In this document: one piece after another, positions 53,011 to 62,309 of the stretch
How positions within the stretch are numbered: position 1 is the first letter of the stretch
How the letters are laid out: each line of letters opens with the position of its first letter
From: Clostridium sp. Marseille-P2415
GTDB lineage: Bacteria; Bacillota; Clostridia; Lachnospirales; Lachnospiraceae
NCBI RefSeq assembly: GCF_900155545.1
Contig: NZ_LT732525.1
Span: forward strand, 867,989-931,988
Direction: 5' to 3'
DNA length: 64,000 bases
Notes under the pieces: generated by a model
Told to the model about the DNA's origin: nothing
Seen by the model: the letters and a program-made list of their open reading frames with translations, nothing else
The model's database searches: none
Made by a program: the position numbers and the translations under genes

Positions 53011-53838
53011 CTATACCGCTTCCCGCATCATGGCAATTTCTCTGGCATATCCGTCAATGTCATTGGGAGTTTCCAGATAAAACGGGAGATCCTTTAATGC
53101 CGGATGAGCCACCACACGCTTCAGGGCTTCGAATCCGATCCGGCCTTCCCCGATCCTGGCATGGCGGTCCTTATGAGCCCCCAGTGAATTTAAACTGTCA
53201 TTTAAATGGATGGCCTTTAACCTTTCAAGGCCGATGATCCGGTCAAACCGGTTTAATACCCCGTCCAGGTCATTGGAAATATCATATCCGGCATCCCATA
53301 CGTGACAGGTATCCAGGCAGACTCCCATGCGGCTGTTCCATTCCACCCGGTCAAGAATTTCTCTCAGTTCTTCAAATTCCCGCCCAACTTCACTGCCTTT
53401 GCCGGCCATGGTTTCCAGTAAGACCGTAGTATGCTGCTCCGGTGTCAGAATCTGATTCAGCATATCCGCAATATAGCGGATGCCTGCTTCTGCTCCCTGG
53501 CCTACATGGCTTCCCGGATGGAAGTTGTAACAGTTTCCGGGCGTATATTCCAGGCGTTCCAAATCATCCTTCATGGTGTCCCTTGCAAGGATCCGCAGGC
53601 CTTCATCGGCCGAACAGGCATTTAAGGTATAGGGAGCATGAGCCAGTATCCGGCCTATTCCATGTTCTCCTGCATATTGAAGATAACGTTCCACATCATC
53701 CGGATCAATGGCCTTCGCTTTGGTCCCTCTTGGATTTCTGGTAAAAAACTGAAATGTATTGGCATCAATCTTCACAGCCTCTTTTCCCATGGCGAAATAG
53801 CCTTTTGACGAAGACAGATGGCATCCGATCGTAAGCAT
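53011..53838 (-). CDS. nfo: Endonuclease IV (AP endonuclease)
   Basis: A 275-residue TIM-barrel, three-zinc DNA repair enzyme. [74 protein letters not shown] and [20 protein letters not shown] hold the zinc ligands in order. AGGAGG precedes ATG 53838. It starts 12 bp after the ABC permease stop, so it is read from the two-component/ABC operon or from a nearby promoter. Confidence 0.95.
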   Translation of the reverse strand: MLTIGCHLSSSKGYFAMGKEAVKIDANTFQFFTRNPRGTKAKAIDPDDVERYLQYAGEHGIGRILAHAPYTLNACSADEGLRILARDTMKDDLERLEYTPGNCYNFHPGSHVGQGAEAGIRYIADMLNQILTPEQHTTVLLETMAGKGSEVGREFEELREILDRVEWNSRMGVCLDTCHVWDAGYDISNDLDGVLNRFDRIIGLERLKAIHLNDSLNSLGAHKDRHARIGEGRIGFEALKRVVAHPALKDLPFYLETPNDIDGYAREIAMMREAV

Positions 53839-53850
53839 AAAAGCCTCCTG

Positions 53851-54765
53851 TTATTTTATTTTTCTTTTCTTTTTCCCTTTTGCCGGACTAATGGCCTTTA
53901 TGGCAATAAAAAGGAATACGGCGGCCAGCACAAGCTGGATAAAGATGCTTAAAACCACCCAGTTTTCCATGATAAAGCTTTCCGGATGAGGACCGAACCA
54001 GCTGTTTAAACTCTTCATCACCTGATTATCCCCAGCCTGGTCATTTATCATTACATAAAAAGTCGCCACCGGGTTTAAAAGAAGCAGATACAAAAAATCA
54101 CCGGAATTCGCCTGATCCGCCATTCCGCTGGCAGATAAGGCATAGGTGCTGTTCATGTTCAGCCGGGCAATGGACAATGCAAAGACATTGACTGCATAAG
54201 TGCCTGCAGCTATCAGGACCAGTACGGCATAGCTCACAACCGTCGCAATGGTAGAACGCTTGAATACGGAAGAAAAACAGATCCCCATGCTTCCGCATAA
54301 GAGTGCCACGGCCAGATAACATAAAAGCAAAAGGAACACATCATAAAGCATCACTCCGCCGTATACAAAGGATACGGTCAGAAGAGGAAAGCTGGACATG
54401 ATCATGAGAAACATGGTGGCAAAGGATGAAGTCAGCTTTCCCCAGACGATTTCCGAGGGCTTCATGGTTGTGGTAAGGAGAAGATCAAGAGTCTGACGTT
54501 CCCGCTCTCCGCTGATGCTCGCTGCTGTTAAAGCCGGCATGATGAACATAAGCATGACAAATTCCACAACCGCCACAAATGTGTATAAATTGGTAAACGA
54601 AGAATACTGAATCTCAGCTGTCAGCTTTACCCGCTCCAGGACCGAGTACATGTTGAGCAGAGCCACCAGAGCCAGAATTGCATTAAAAAGTACCAGAATC
54701 AAAGCCAGACGGAAGCTTCTGGCGCTGACCGTTGTCTCCCGTTTATAGACCGGATTCAATTTCAT
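53851..54765 (-). CDS. ABC-2-type transporter permease
   Basis: A 304-residue membrane protein with about six helices: two N-terminal helix regions flank a cytoplasmic segment ISGERERQTLDLLLTTTMKP, the typical ABC-2 permease coupling stretch. The start 54765 (MKLNPVYKRE) lies inside the end of the ATPase gene (23 bp overlap). It should form an exporter with that ATPase. Confidence 0.88.
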   Translation of the reverse strand: MKLNPVYKRETTVSARSFRLALILVLFNAILALVALLNMYSVLERVKLTAEIQYSSFTNLYTFVAVVEFVMLMFIMPALTAASISGERERQTLDLLLTTTMKPSEIVWGKLTSSFATMFLMIMSSFPLLTVSFVYGGVMLYDVFLLLLCYLAVALLCGSMGICFSSVFKRSTIATVVSYAVLVLIAAGTYAVNVFALSIARLNMNSTYALSASGMADQANSGDFLYLLLLNPVATFYVMINDQAGDNQVMKSLNSWFGPHPESFIMENWVVLSIFIQLVLAAVFLFIAIKAISPAKGKKKRKIK

Positions 54766-55708
54766 GTACAAGCACCGCCTTTTCTTTATCATGATCCGTA
54801 ATCTGCATGAACAGGGACTCTAAGCTTCCCTGTTCCCGATAGAACCCGTGTACCATCACTTCTGCATCCACCAGCTGCTGTAAGAGAAGGGCTTCATCCT
54901 GTTCATCTCCAATAAAATTTACACGGATGTCCTCTTCCTTCACTGCAATCGTCTGGACACAGGGCTGGCTCTTTAAGATGGTCAGCGCTTTTTCCTTGTT
55001 TCCAAGTATGGAAATGATCAAAGGATTTGAGGCATTGATCCGCCGCAGGATGTCATCCATGCTTCCGCTGAGAATCATTTTTCCCTGATCAATGACTCCA
55101 ATGTCCGTACACAGCTCCGACAATTCCGACAGAACATGGGAGCTTATGAAAATCGTTTTCCCCTGTTCCCGGAGTTCTTTTAAAATTTCCTTGAACTCAA
55201 ACCGGGTTCTTGGGTCCAAACCGGAGGCCGGCTCATCAAGGACCAGAAGAAGGGGATCGTGGATCAGGGCTCTTGCCAGGCAGAGACGCTGTTTCATACC
55301 TCTTGATAAACTGTCCACATAAAAATTCACCTTATCCTCTAACCCGACCTGCTCCAGAAGCGTCATATACCGGGTCCTGGCCTTGAGTCCGCATGTTCCG
55401 TAGCAGGAGGCAAAAAATTCCAGATATTCATTGACTTTTAAATTGTCATATACGCCGAAAAAATCCGGTACATAGCCGATCTTAAGCTTTAATTCATTTA
55501 AGCCTCCCGACACGTCCACTCCATCAATGATCACCTGGCCGCTATCCGCATAAAGCAGCCCTGTCATGATCTTAATGGTTGTGGTCTTTCCAGCCCCGTT
55601 GGGCCCTACGAAACCATAGAGGGCCCCTTTGGGGATATGAAGATCCAGGCCGTTTAAGGCATGGAATTTTCCAAAGCTTTTCCTTAAATCCTTAATCTCT
55701 AACATCAT
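54743..55708 (-). CDS. ABC transporter ATP-binding protein
   Basis: A 321-residue ATPase. Walker A is GPNGAGKTT (35-43), Q-loop IGYVPD, signature SLSRGMKQRL, Walker B LLVLDEPASGLD, switch HVLSE. The C-terminal 90 residues are the accessory domain of multidrug/gliding-type exporters. Its ATG overlaps the previous stop codon (ATGA). Partner permease follows directly. Confidence 0.93.
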   Translation of the reverse strand: MMLEIKDLRKSFGKFHALNGLDLHIPKGALYGFVGPNGAGKTTTIKIMTGLLYADSGQVIIDGVDVSGGLNELKLKIGYVPDFFGVYDNLKVNEYLEFFASCYGTCGLKARTRYMTLLEQVGLEDKVNFYVDSLSRGMKQRLCLARALIHDPLLLVLDEPASGLDPRTRFEFKEILKELREQGKTIFISSHVLSELSELCTDIGVIDQGKMILSGSMDDILRRINASNPLIISILGNKEKALTILKSQPCVQTIAVKEEDIRVNFIGDEQDEALLLQQLVDAEVMVHGFYREQGSLESLFMQITDHDKEKAVLVHEIESGL

Positions 55709-58197
55709 TTATCCTTTCCCACGACCGTTAACATGGGCAGCGTCACATACCAGTTATTATCGGCCGAGCTGTCACAAACATATTTCACGGTCAGCGTATT
55801 TCCCGGCGACAGATAAGAGGAAAGCTCCCGGGCCTTATAAACCCTTTTGTCCGGATCCATGGCATCGTAGTTTCCGGTATCGTGATTGTAGAAATAGATA
55901 TTTCCCTTAAAAATGGTGGTGTAGTATAGGCCCTCGCTGTTTAAGAACTCCTCAGAAGGGTCCTCAAAGGTCAGCTTTTCCACCTCCAGATCATTTCCAA
56001 GAGAATACTCCAAAGCTACCGGATCTACGCCGTAAATGGCATTTGAATCCGCATAATACTGTCCGTTTACCACCGTAGGCGTTTTCATGAGAGCCGAGCG
56101 GGAAGTCTTTCCAGCCTTCTTCGTTTTTACATCAATGGTAGAGGTAAACATGGACATGCCGTAGGTTTCGTAATTGCCTCTGGCAAGAAACTGGCTGTCC
56201 GTCTGATCTTCGCTGAAAGCCACGATCCTGGCTTCCGGATTGTAGAACGAGGAAAACTTATCTAAGTAAAAGCTTAAAATATTGGTTCTGGAAAGGGCCA
56301 GCATATATGCGGGATCCTCAATATCCGCTTTGGGATACCGGTAGCTTCCCGTCACGCGGGCGGACACCAGAAAGGAATTATTAATGGGGTAATTAATGAC
56401 AGGAAGCCCATTGAGCTCCATGGTCTCCCCGGGCTTCAATTCCTCGATGACCACCATTTTCCCATACATCAGAATCCCCACCTTTTCTACCGGGAAAGGA
56501 TATTCGTTGGTCACGGTACCATATACGTTTCCTTCAAACAGGGTAATGTCCCCGATCAGGCCCTTGTGGTCCGTATTGGGGGTCTTTTTCCTTAAGGAAT
56601 AGTATTTGGGAGTAAAGGCTGCCACGTTCTGAACGGAAACCTTTGTCTCATTTTCATCATAAGAGATCCTTACCTTGTAATCTTCATTCCCCGTAAATTT
56701 CGGAACCGGAGCCATCTCGTAGGAATTGCTTCTGGTTATGGGAAGAAGGTCATAGGAAGGGTCCAGGGAAATGGTATAAGCCTTATTGTATGGTGTCCTC
56801 ATATTGATATAGGTATATTCATCCACAGATTTTTCCGTGGTATCCATAATGGTGGCATAGGTAAAAAAGGTATCCTTAAACCTGGTACCGATCCCCATTA
56901 AATACACCACTGTGGTAAAAAGAATGGAAACCGTCACCACTGCGGTCCGGTAAAACCTCCTCCGTTCCTGTTTTTTTAAGAACAGGTAGAGACCCGGTCC
57001 TACTAACAGAATGTATCCCAGAATCACAACGATATAAAGAACCAGATTCGGCAGTTTATCTACGTTCCCGGTGTTGAGCATATTCTGTACCGACCAGTAC
57101 TGACCGGAATTGCCGCTGTAAAGGTAGGAAGATAAGTTATTTAACTTGGCTTCCCCTAAAAGTGCGGTAAAAAGCTTATCCACATAGGAACGCTGTACCT
57201 GGCAGAAGGATGCAATATCCACAAAATCATAGGCAGCTACGCCCACGCTTCCTTTTCCCTTTGACACAGAGGTAAGGACCGGAAATTCATCATTGGACAG
57301 CACTCCAGTTCCCCCTTTTAAGGAAACATCGGCGCACACCAGATTCATAAAGGAATCTCCGGGGCCGTTGGTGGCGTACTCCACGCCCATATCCACGGGC
57401 TTTTCCACCGGGGCAGCATAGTCTTCCTCCAGGATATCGGACCGGAACGCATAAAGGGTATCATCCGCCCGGGCACCGGTGCCAAGAAGAAGGGTCCCTC
57501 CTCCTTTTACCCATTCCCAGATAGCGGATACCTGATCGGAGGACAGCTTTTTCGTATCATAATCCGTAATGACCAGCACATCGAGAAGATCCAGCCCGAT
57601 GACATTATCCGGCATCTTCTCTGTGTCCATCTCAAAGGTTTTGATCCTGACAGAGCTGTAATTCACTCCAACTCCGTCCATATAGGTAAGCTTATCCGGC
57701 TCATCCGAAAGGATCCCCACAAACATCTCCGCGATATCTGCTGTGACATTCATCTTTAAGCGTTTGCGGATCAGTTCTTTTCCCTGGGCATCCAAAAGCT
57801 TCACATAGAGAATATCCGCCCTTCCTACGGGAATATCCAGGGATTCCTCTGCCGAAGCGTATGCCTCTAAAGAAACCGGATAGTCATATTCGTAAATGTC
57901 ATAATCGGATTCCATGGCCTCAACCCGCACCGTTCCCTCAAAGGAAGAATCGGACTGGCTGTTTAATGTAAAGTTTACAGGCACGTAACGTCCGCTTTTC
58001 GCATTTCCCTCATAACCGTAGGAAACATCCATGGAAACTGCGGAGCCGGTAACCGCATAATATTCGTCTGAAAAAGAATTTCCTGCCTCTGTTCCATAAG
58101 CCCCGCCATGATCTGTCATGCCGAAAGCAGGCAGCCGGAAGCTGCCTGCTATGGTCACCGCCATGGCACAGACCAGGAATATCTGTCTGAATTTCAT
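55705..58197 (-). CDS. Large exported membrane protein with GATase-like domain
   Basis: An 830-residue protein. Signal peptide (about 1-26), a beta-rich domain (about 50-150), a class I glutamine-amidotransferase-like fold (about 180-330, LVITDYDTKKLSSDQVSAIW followed by GGGTLLLGTG) without an obvious catalytic Cys, two membrane helices (about 388-440) and a C-terminal beta-rich part ending near residue 830. Such proteins often accompany ABC-2 exporters in clostridia. It starts 6 bp after the histidine kinase gene and overlaps the ATPase gene, so it is surely part of that system. Function unknown; cargo handling or sensing are possible. Confidence 0.82.
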   Translation of the reverse strand: MKFRQIFLVCAMAVTIAGSFRLPAFGMTDHGGAYGTEAGNSFSDEYYAVTGSAVSMDVSYGYEGNAKSGRYVPVNFTLNSQSDSSFEGTVRVEAMESDYDIYEYDYPVSLEAYASAEESLDIPVGRADILYVKLLDAQGKELIRKRLKMNVTADIAEMFVGILSDEPDKLTYMDGVGVNYSSVRIKTFEMDTEKMPDNVIGLDLLDVLVITDYDTKKLSSDQVSAIWEWVKGGGTLLLGTGARADDTLYAFRSDILEEDYAAPVEKPVDMGVEYATNGPGDSFMNLVCADVSLKGGTGVLSNDEFPVLTSVSKGKGSVGVAAYDFVDIASFCQVQRSYVDKLFTALLGEAKLNNLSSYLYSGNSGQYWSVQNMLNTGNVDKLPNLVLYIVVILGYILLVGPGLYLFLKKQERRRFYRTAVVTVSILFTTVVYLMGIGTRFKDTFFTYATIMDTTEKSVDEYTYINMRTPYNKAYTISLDPSYDLLPITRSNSYEMAPVPKFTGNEDYKVRISYDENETKVSVQNVAAFTPKYYSLRKKTPNTDHKGLIGDITLFEGNVYGTVTNEYPFPVEKVGILMYGKMVVIEELKPGETMELNGLPVINYPINNSFLVSARVTGSYRYPKADIEDPAYMLALSRTNILSFYLDKFSSFYNPEARIVAFSEDQTDSQFLARGNYETYGMSMFTSTIDVKTKKAGKTSRSALMKTPTVVNGQYYADSNAIYGVDPVALEYSLGNDLEVEKLTFEDPSEEFLNSEGLYYTTIFKGNIYFYNHDTGNYDAMDPDKRVYKARELSSYLSPGNTLTVKYVCDSSADNNWYVTLPMLTVVGKDK

Positions 58198-58203
58198 CCT
58201 CTG

Positions 58204-59340
58204 TCACCCTATCTTTCCAAAGTTCTCTTTATTGATATCAAAATCAACCTGCAGCTTTACCGTAAAAACCGTACCGGATAAATCGCTGGTCACATCAATG
58301 GTGCCGCCATGCATATCCACGATGTTCTTCGCAATGGCAAGCCCCAGCCCGGTTCCCCCCGTATTGGTGGAACGGGACTGCTCCACACGGTAAAACTTAT
58401 TGAAGATAAGAGGCAGCTCTTCCGCCGGAATCACATAACCGTAATTAATCACCTGAATGGTAACCAGCTCTTCGCCTCCATGAACCTTTACCAGGATGCG
58501 CTTCCCATCGGCTCCATACTTGATGGCATTGTTAATCAGATTGTCAAACAGACGTGCTAAAAGGTTGCCATCCGCCGAGATCGTCTGGGCGGGGACATTG
58601 CTTTGAAGTTCATAAGAGAGATTCTTATCCACAAAACTGGGATAAAATTCTTCCAGAAGCTGACTTAAAAGCTTCACCACATCCACCCGGGATACATGCA
58701 TGGAAATCCTTCCGTAGTTCAGCTTTGTAAATCCGAATAAGTCCTCTATCAGCTTTTCCAGCCGCTTTGTCTTCACGTATGCAATACCTATGTACTTTTT
58801 CCGGACCTCCGGGTCAAGATACGTATCCCCGGACAAAAGTTCCAGATAACCAATGATGGAAGTAAGGGGTGTCCTCAAGTCATGAGCAATATTGGTGATC
58901 AGCTCATTCTTGGTGCGTTCCGCCTCCCGTTCCTTATCCATCAGTTCCTTTAGATCACCTGCCATCTTATTTAAGCTGGCAGCCATGACGGAGAACTCAT
59001 CGTCTCCTTCAATGTCAACCGTAACATTTAAATCTCCTTCGGAAATGCTCAGCATGGCATCGGAAATTCTGCCGATGTAACGCATGGACTTTTCCTGAAG
59101 GAGGAGAAAGGTAACCGTGAATATGCCGATTCCAAAAACGACATAAATCAGGATCACTACCACATCGAAGGTTGTCAGCATCTCCACAAATGCGTTGTCC
59201 TTCTGAGTATTTCTCATATAGGAGGCCACCAGGGATACATTGGTCACCAGGAATATTTCGATTAAAACCGTGACCACTGCACTGTAAAAAATATTGGCAA
59301 TGACGCGGGTGTGGAAACGGCGATTGATATCATTTTTCAA
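58204..59340 (-). CDS. VanS-like sensor histidine kinase
   Basis: A 378-residue kinase. Two membrane helices (about 16-40 and 60-82) enclose a very short outer loop, then HAMP (about 85-140), HisKA with His153 (NIAHDLRTPLTSIIGYLELL) and an ATPase domain (NLINNAIKYG, TGGTGLGLAI). The start is TTG 59340, overlapping the response regulator gene by 11 bp, with AGGA about 8 nt before. The short loop suggests that it senses through the membrane or the ABC partner. Resistance genes of the vanHAX type are absent. Confidence 0.92.
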   Translation of the reverse strand: MKNDINRRFHTRVIANIFYSAVVTVLIEIFLVTNVSLVASYMRNTQKDNAFVEMLTTFDVVVILIYVVFGIGIFTVTFLLLQEKSMRYIGRISDAMLSISEGDLNVTVDIEGDDEFSVMAASLNKMAGDLKELMDKEREAERTKNELITNIAHDLRTPLTSIIGYLELLSGDTYLDPEVRKKYIGIAYVKTKRLEKLIEDLFGFTKLNYGRISMHVSRVDVVKLLSQLLEEFYPSFVDKNLSYELQSNVPAQTISADGNLLARLFDNLINNAIKYGADGKRILVKVHGGEELVTIQVINYGYVIPAEELPLIFNKFYRVEQSRSTNTGGTGLGLAIAKNIVDMHGGTIDVTSDLSGTVFTVKLQVDFDINKENFGKIG

Positions 59341-60037
59341 TTTTGTATCCTACCCCCCAAACGGTGGTGATGATCTTATTCTGTCTGGTGTCTTCCTTCA
59401 TCTTGCCGCGAAGACGCCTGATATGTACCATTACTGTGTTATTCGCCTCATATACTTTTTCATTCCAAACTTTTTCAAATATCTCATCTGTGCTGAAAAC
59501 TCTTCCCGGATTGGAGGCCAGAAGATAAAGAATATCAAACTCGATGGGGGTCAGCTTGATCTCTTCCCCATAAACAGTCACCTTATGGTTATCCTTGTTT
59601 ACGGTCAGTCCGCGTATCGCAATTTCATTCTTAGCAGCTTCATTCACTGCACTGTTGGGATTTAACTGAGTGTAACGGCGAAGCTGGGATTTCACCCGCG
59701 CAGTCAGTTCCAATGGATTAAAGGGCTTTGTCACATAATCATCCGCCCCGGTTCCAAGTCCCAGGATTTTATCCAGATCCGTAGACTTGGCACTCAGCAT
59801 AATGATAGGAATGTTGTTCGTCTCCCGTATCTTCTTGCACATCTGCAGTCCGTCCATTCCAGGCATCATAATGTCTAAAAGAACCAGGTGGATCTGGTTA
59901 TTTTCCAGTATTTCCAGACCCTCTTCCGCATTATTTGCCTTGTATACTTTATATCCGTCACTGACCAGATAGATTTCCACCAGATCTGCAATCTCTTTCT
60001 CATCATCCACAACCAAAATGCTTATTGTTTCGGACAT
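59330..60037 (-). CDS. VanR-like response regulator (OmpR/PhoB family)
   Basis: A 235-residue regulator. Receiver domain residues: Asp11/12 (VVDDEKEIADLVEIYL), phospho-acceptor Asp55 (LVLLDIMMPGMDG), Thr/Ser in MLSAKS and Lys in YVTKPFNPLEL. C-terminal winged helix: LTPIEFDILYLLASNPGRVF and VHIRRLRGK. GGGAGG precedes ATG 60037. First gene of the operon with kinase, exported protein and ABC exporter, which it presumably controls. Confidence 0.94.
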   Translation of the reverse strand: MSETISILVVDDEKEIADLVEIYLVSDGYKVYKANNAEEGLEILENNQIHLVLLDIMMPGMDGLQMCKKIRETNNIPIIMLSAKSTDLDKILGLGTGADDYVTKPFNPLELTARVKSQLRRYTQLNPNSAVNEAAKNEIAIRGLTVNKDNHKVTVYGEEIKLTPIEFDILYLLASNPGRVFSTDEIFEKVWNEKVYEANNTVMVHIRRLRGKMKEDTRQNKIITTVWGVGYKIEK

Positions 60038-60167
60038 GAAAAAATACCTCCCTTGTCGTTATGTAAGCGGCTTTTCTCATTTTTTGAGAAAACCTGCATC
60101 CATTTTACCACAAGAAAGGTATCTTTGCCTTACTATTTTCTTACAAAAAAGCTATAAAACGGTAATT

Positions 60168-62309
60168 TTACCCCTGACTTTCTATGGGGTGAAATAACCG
60201 TTTCCCCAAAGGATCAAGCCGGCCAAGTTCGGTCTTTACGTTTAAAACGGCCTCTTCACAGAAGTACTCCTGGCTGTTGACCAGGACTTTGCCCCTTTTA
60301 TCCGGTTTTTCGTAGGTTCCGTCCGATTGTAAGATGTGAGCCTTCACATTATCCTCCAGCTGGACCTTCATAACATGAAGGATCTGCTCCTTTAACCTAT
60401 TATCCTCCACCGGGAACATAATCTCCACCCGTTTATCCAGATTCCTTGGCATCCAGTCCGCACTTCCCAGATAAAGCTCCGGACTCCCGTCATTTTCAAA
60501 ATAAAAAATACGTGCGTGCTCCAGGAAATTTCCAATTATGGAATGCACCGTAATGTTTTCACTCAGCCCCGGCACCCCCGGTTTTAAACAGCAGATTCCC
60601 CGGACGATCAATTCTATCCGTACTCCTGCAAAAGAGGCTTCGTAGAGAGCGGCTATCACCTCTTTATCGCAGAGGGAATTCATCTTTGCCATGATATGGG
60701 CGTTTTTGCCTGCAAGAGCATTTTTTGTCTCCCTGCGGATCATCTTTAAGAATCTGGCCCTCAGCCAGATCGGCGCCATCACCAGCTTATTCCAGTGAAG
60801 GGGCTCGGAATAACCGGACAGCATGTTAAATACAGCGGTAGCGTCTTCTCCAATCCGGGGATTGCAGGTCATGAGTCCAAAATCCGTGTAGAGCTTTGCA
60901 GTAGAATCGTTGTAATTTCCGGTCCCAAGATGGACATATCGGCGGATCCCGTCTTCTTCCCTGCGCACGACCAGGGTAATCTTGCTGTGGGTCTTTAAGC
61001 CTACCAGGCCGTAGATGACATGGCAGCCGGCTTTTTCAAGTTTTTTCGCCCAGTTAATGTTGTTTTCCTCGTCGAAACGGGCCTTTAATTCCACCAGGAC
61101 CGACACCTGCTTCCGGTTGTCAGCGGCCTCTGCCAGAGCAGCAATGATGGGGGAATTGCCGCTGACCCGGTAAAGGGTCTGCTTGATCGCCAGTACCTCC
61201 GGATCCTTTGCCGCTGCTTTCACAAAATTCACCACAGGATCAAAGGTCTCATAGGGGTGGTGAAGCAGGATGTCGCCTTCCCGGATATTGGAAAAGATAT
61301 CATCTTCGTTCATGAGCTCGGGAACCTGCTGCGGAATATACGGAACCGCTTTTAGATGATCAAACCCTTTTATTCCGTACATCTTCATCAGAAAAGTCAG
61401 ATCCAGGGGCCCTGCGATTTCAAAAATATCACCGGAGCTGATGCTCAGTTCCCGTTTCAGGATCTTTAACAGGCGTTTATCCATCTTCTCTTCCGCTTCC
61501 AGGCGAATGACCTCGCCCCATTGGCGCTTTTTCAGCTGCTTCTGGATTTCTTCCAGTAAGTCTACCGCTTCCTCTTCGTCAATGGTCAGATCCGCATTTC
61601 TCATGATGCGGAACGGATGAGCGGTTATGACATTGTAGTTTAAAAACAGGCTTTCCATATTCCGCTCTATGATCTGCTCCAGCAAAATGACCGCGCGCTC
61701 TCCTTCCTTTTTTACAGGAAGCTCCACAATTCTCGGCAGAACACTTGGAACCTGCACCATGGCAAATTCCAGATCCTCTTCCCCGCTCTTTTTCCGAAGC
61801 AGTGCCGCAATGTTTAAGGATTTGTTGCGGATGAGCGGAAACGGCCGGGAAGAATCCACAGCCATGGGAGTCAGAACCGGATATACATTCTGTTCAAAAT
61901 ACCGGTCTGCATAATTTCCCTCTTCCTCCGTTAAGTCTTCATGGACCGAAATCACCCGGAGGCCATTTAGTTTTAATGCGGGGAGAATGGAACGGTTATA
62001 GGTGGAGTACTGCAGCGCTACCAGCCCATGGGTCCGCTCACTGATCTTCTCAAGCTGCTCCGACGGCTTCATGCCTGCAATATCGGGCTTTGTATATTTT
62101 GCATGGACCATATCCTTTAAGGAAGCCACGCGGACCATATAGAATTCATCTAAGTTGGAAGCGGTGATGCTTAAAAATTTCAGCCGTTCAAAAAGAGGAA
62201 GGCTCTTATCCCTCGCCTCACTGAGCACCCGGTAATCGAATTCGATCCAGCTCAATTCCCGGTTAACATAATTTTCAGGATTGTAAAATTTTTCATCGGT
62301 ACCTGCCAT
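60168..62309 (-). CDS. ppk1: Polyphosphate kinase 1
   Basis: A 713-residue enzyme that polymerises ATP gamma-phosphate to polyphosphate. The N domain opens YVNRELSWIEFDYRVL. The phospholipase-D-like halves hold the autophosphorylated His in LKTHSKITLVVRR and the second His in LEHARIFYFEN, and IKQTLYRVSGNS matches the active-site stretch. AGGAGG is 8 nt before ATG 62309. The start overlaps the upstream stop (TGATG), so it is coupled to the exopolyphosphatase-like gene. Confidence 0.95.
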   Translation of the reverse strand: MAGTDEKFYNPENYVNRELSWIEFDYRVLSEARDKSLPLFERLKFLSITASNLDEFYMVRVASLKDMVHAKYTKPDIAGMKPSEQLEKISERTHGLVALQYSTYNRSILPALKLNGLRVISVHEDLTEEEGNYADRYFEQNVYPVLTPMAVDSSRPFPLIRNKSLNIAALLRKKSGEEDLEFAMVQVPSVLPRIVELPVKKEGERAVILLEQIIERNMESLFLNYNVITAHPFRIMRNADLTIDEEEAVDLLEEIQKQLKKRQWGEVIRLEAEEKMDKRLLKILKRELSISSGDIFEIAGPLDLTFLMKMYGIKGFDHLKAVPYIPQQVPELMNEDDIFSNIREGDILLHHPYETFDPVVNFVKAAAKDPEVLAIKQTLYRVSGNSPIIAALAEAADNRKQVSVLVELKARFDEENNINWAKKLEKAGCHVIYGLVGLKTHSKITLVVRREEDGIRRYVHLGTGNYNDSTAKLYTDFGLMTCNPRIGEDATAVFNMLSGYSEPLHWNKLVMAPIWLRARFLKMIRRETKNALAGKNAHIMAKMNSLCDKEVIAALYEASFAGVRIELIVRGICCLKPGVPGLSENITVHSIIGNFLEHARIFYFENDGSPELYLGSADWMPRNLDKRVEIMFPVEDNRLKEQILHVMKVQLEDNVKAHILQSDGTYEKPDKRGKVLVNSQEYFCEEAVLNVKTELGRLDPLGKRLFHPIESQG

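Noticed and set aside
58204-60037. Vancomycin resistance locus
   Set aside because: Regulator and kinase are VanRS-like, but there is no D-Ala-D-Lac or D-Ala-D-Ser ligase, dehydrogenase or dipeptidase gene.
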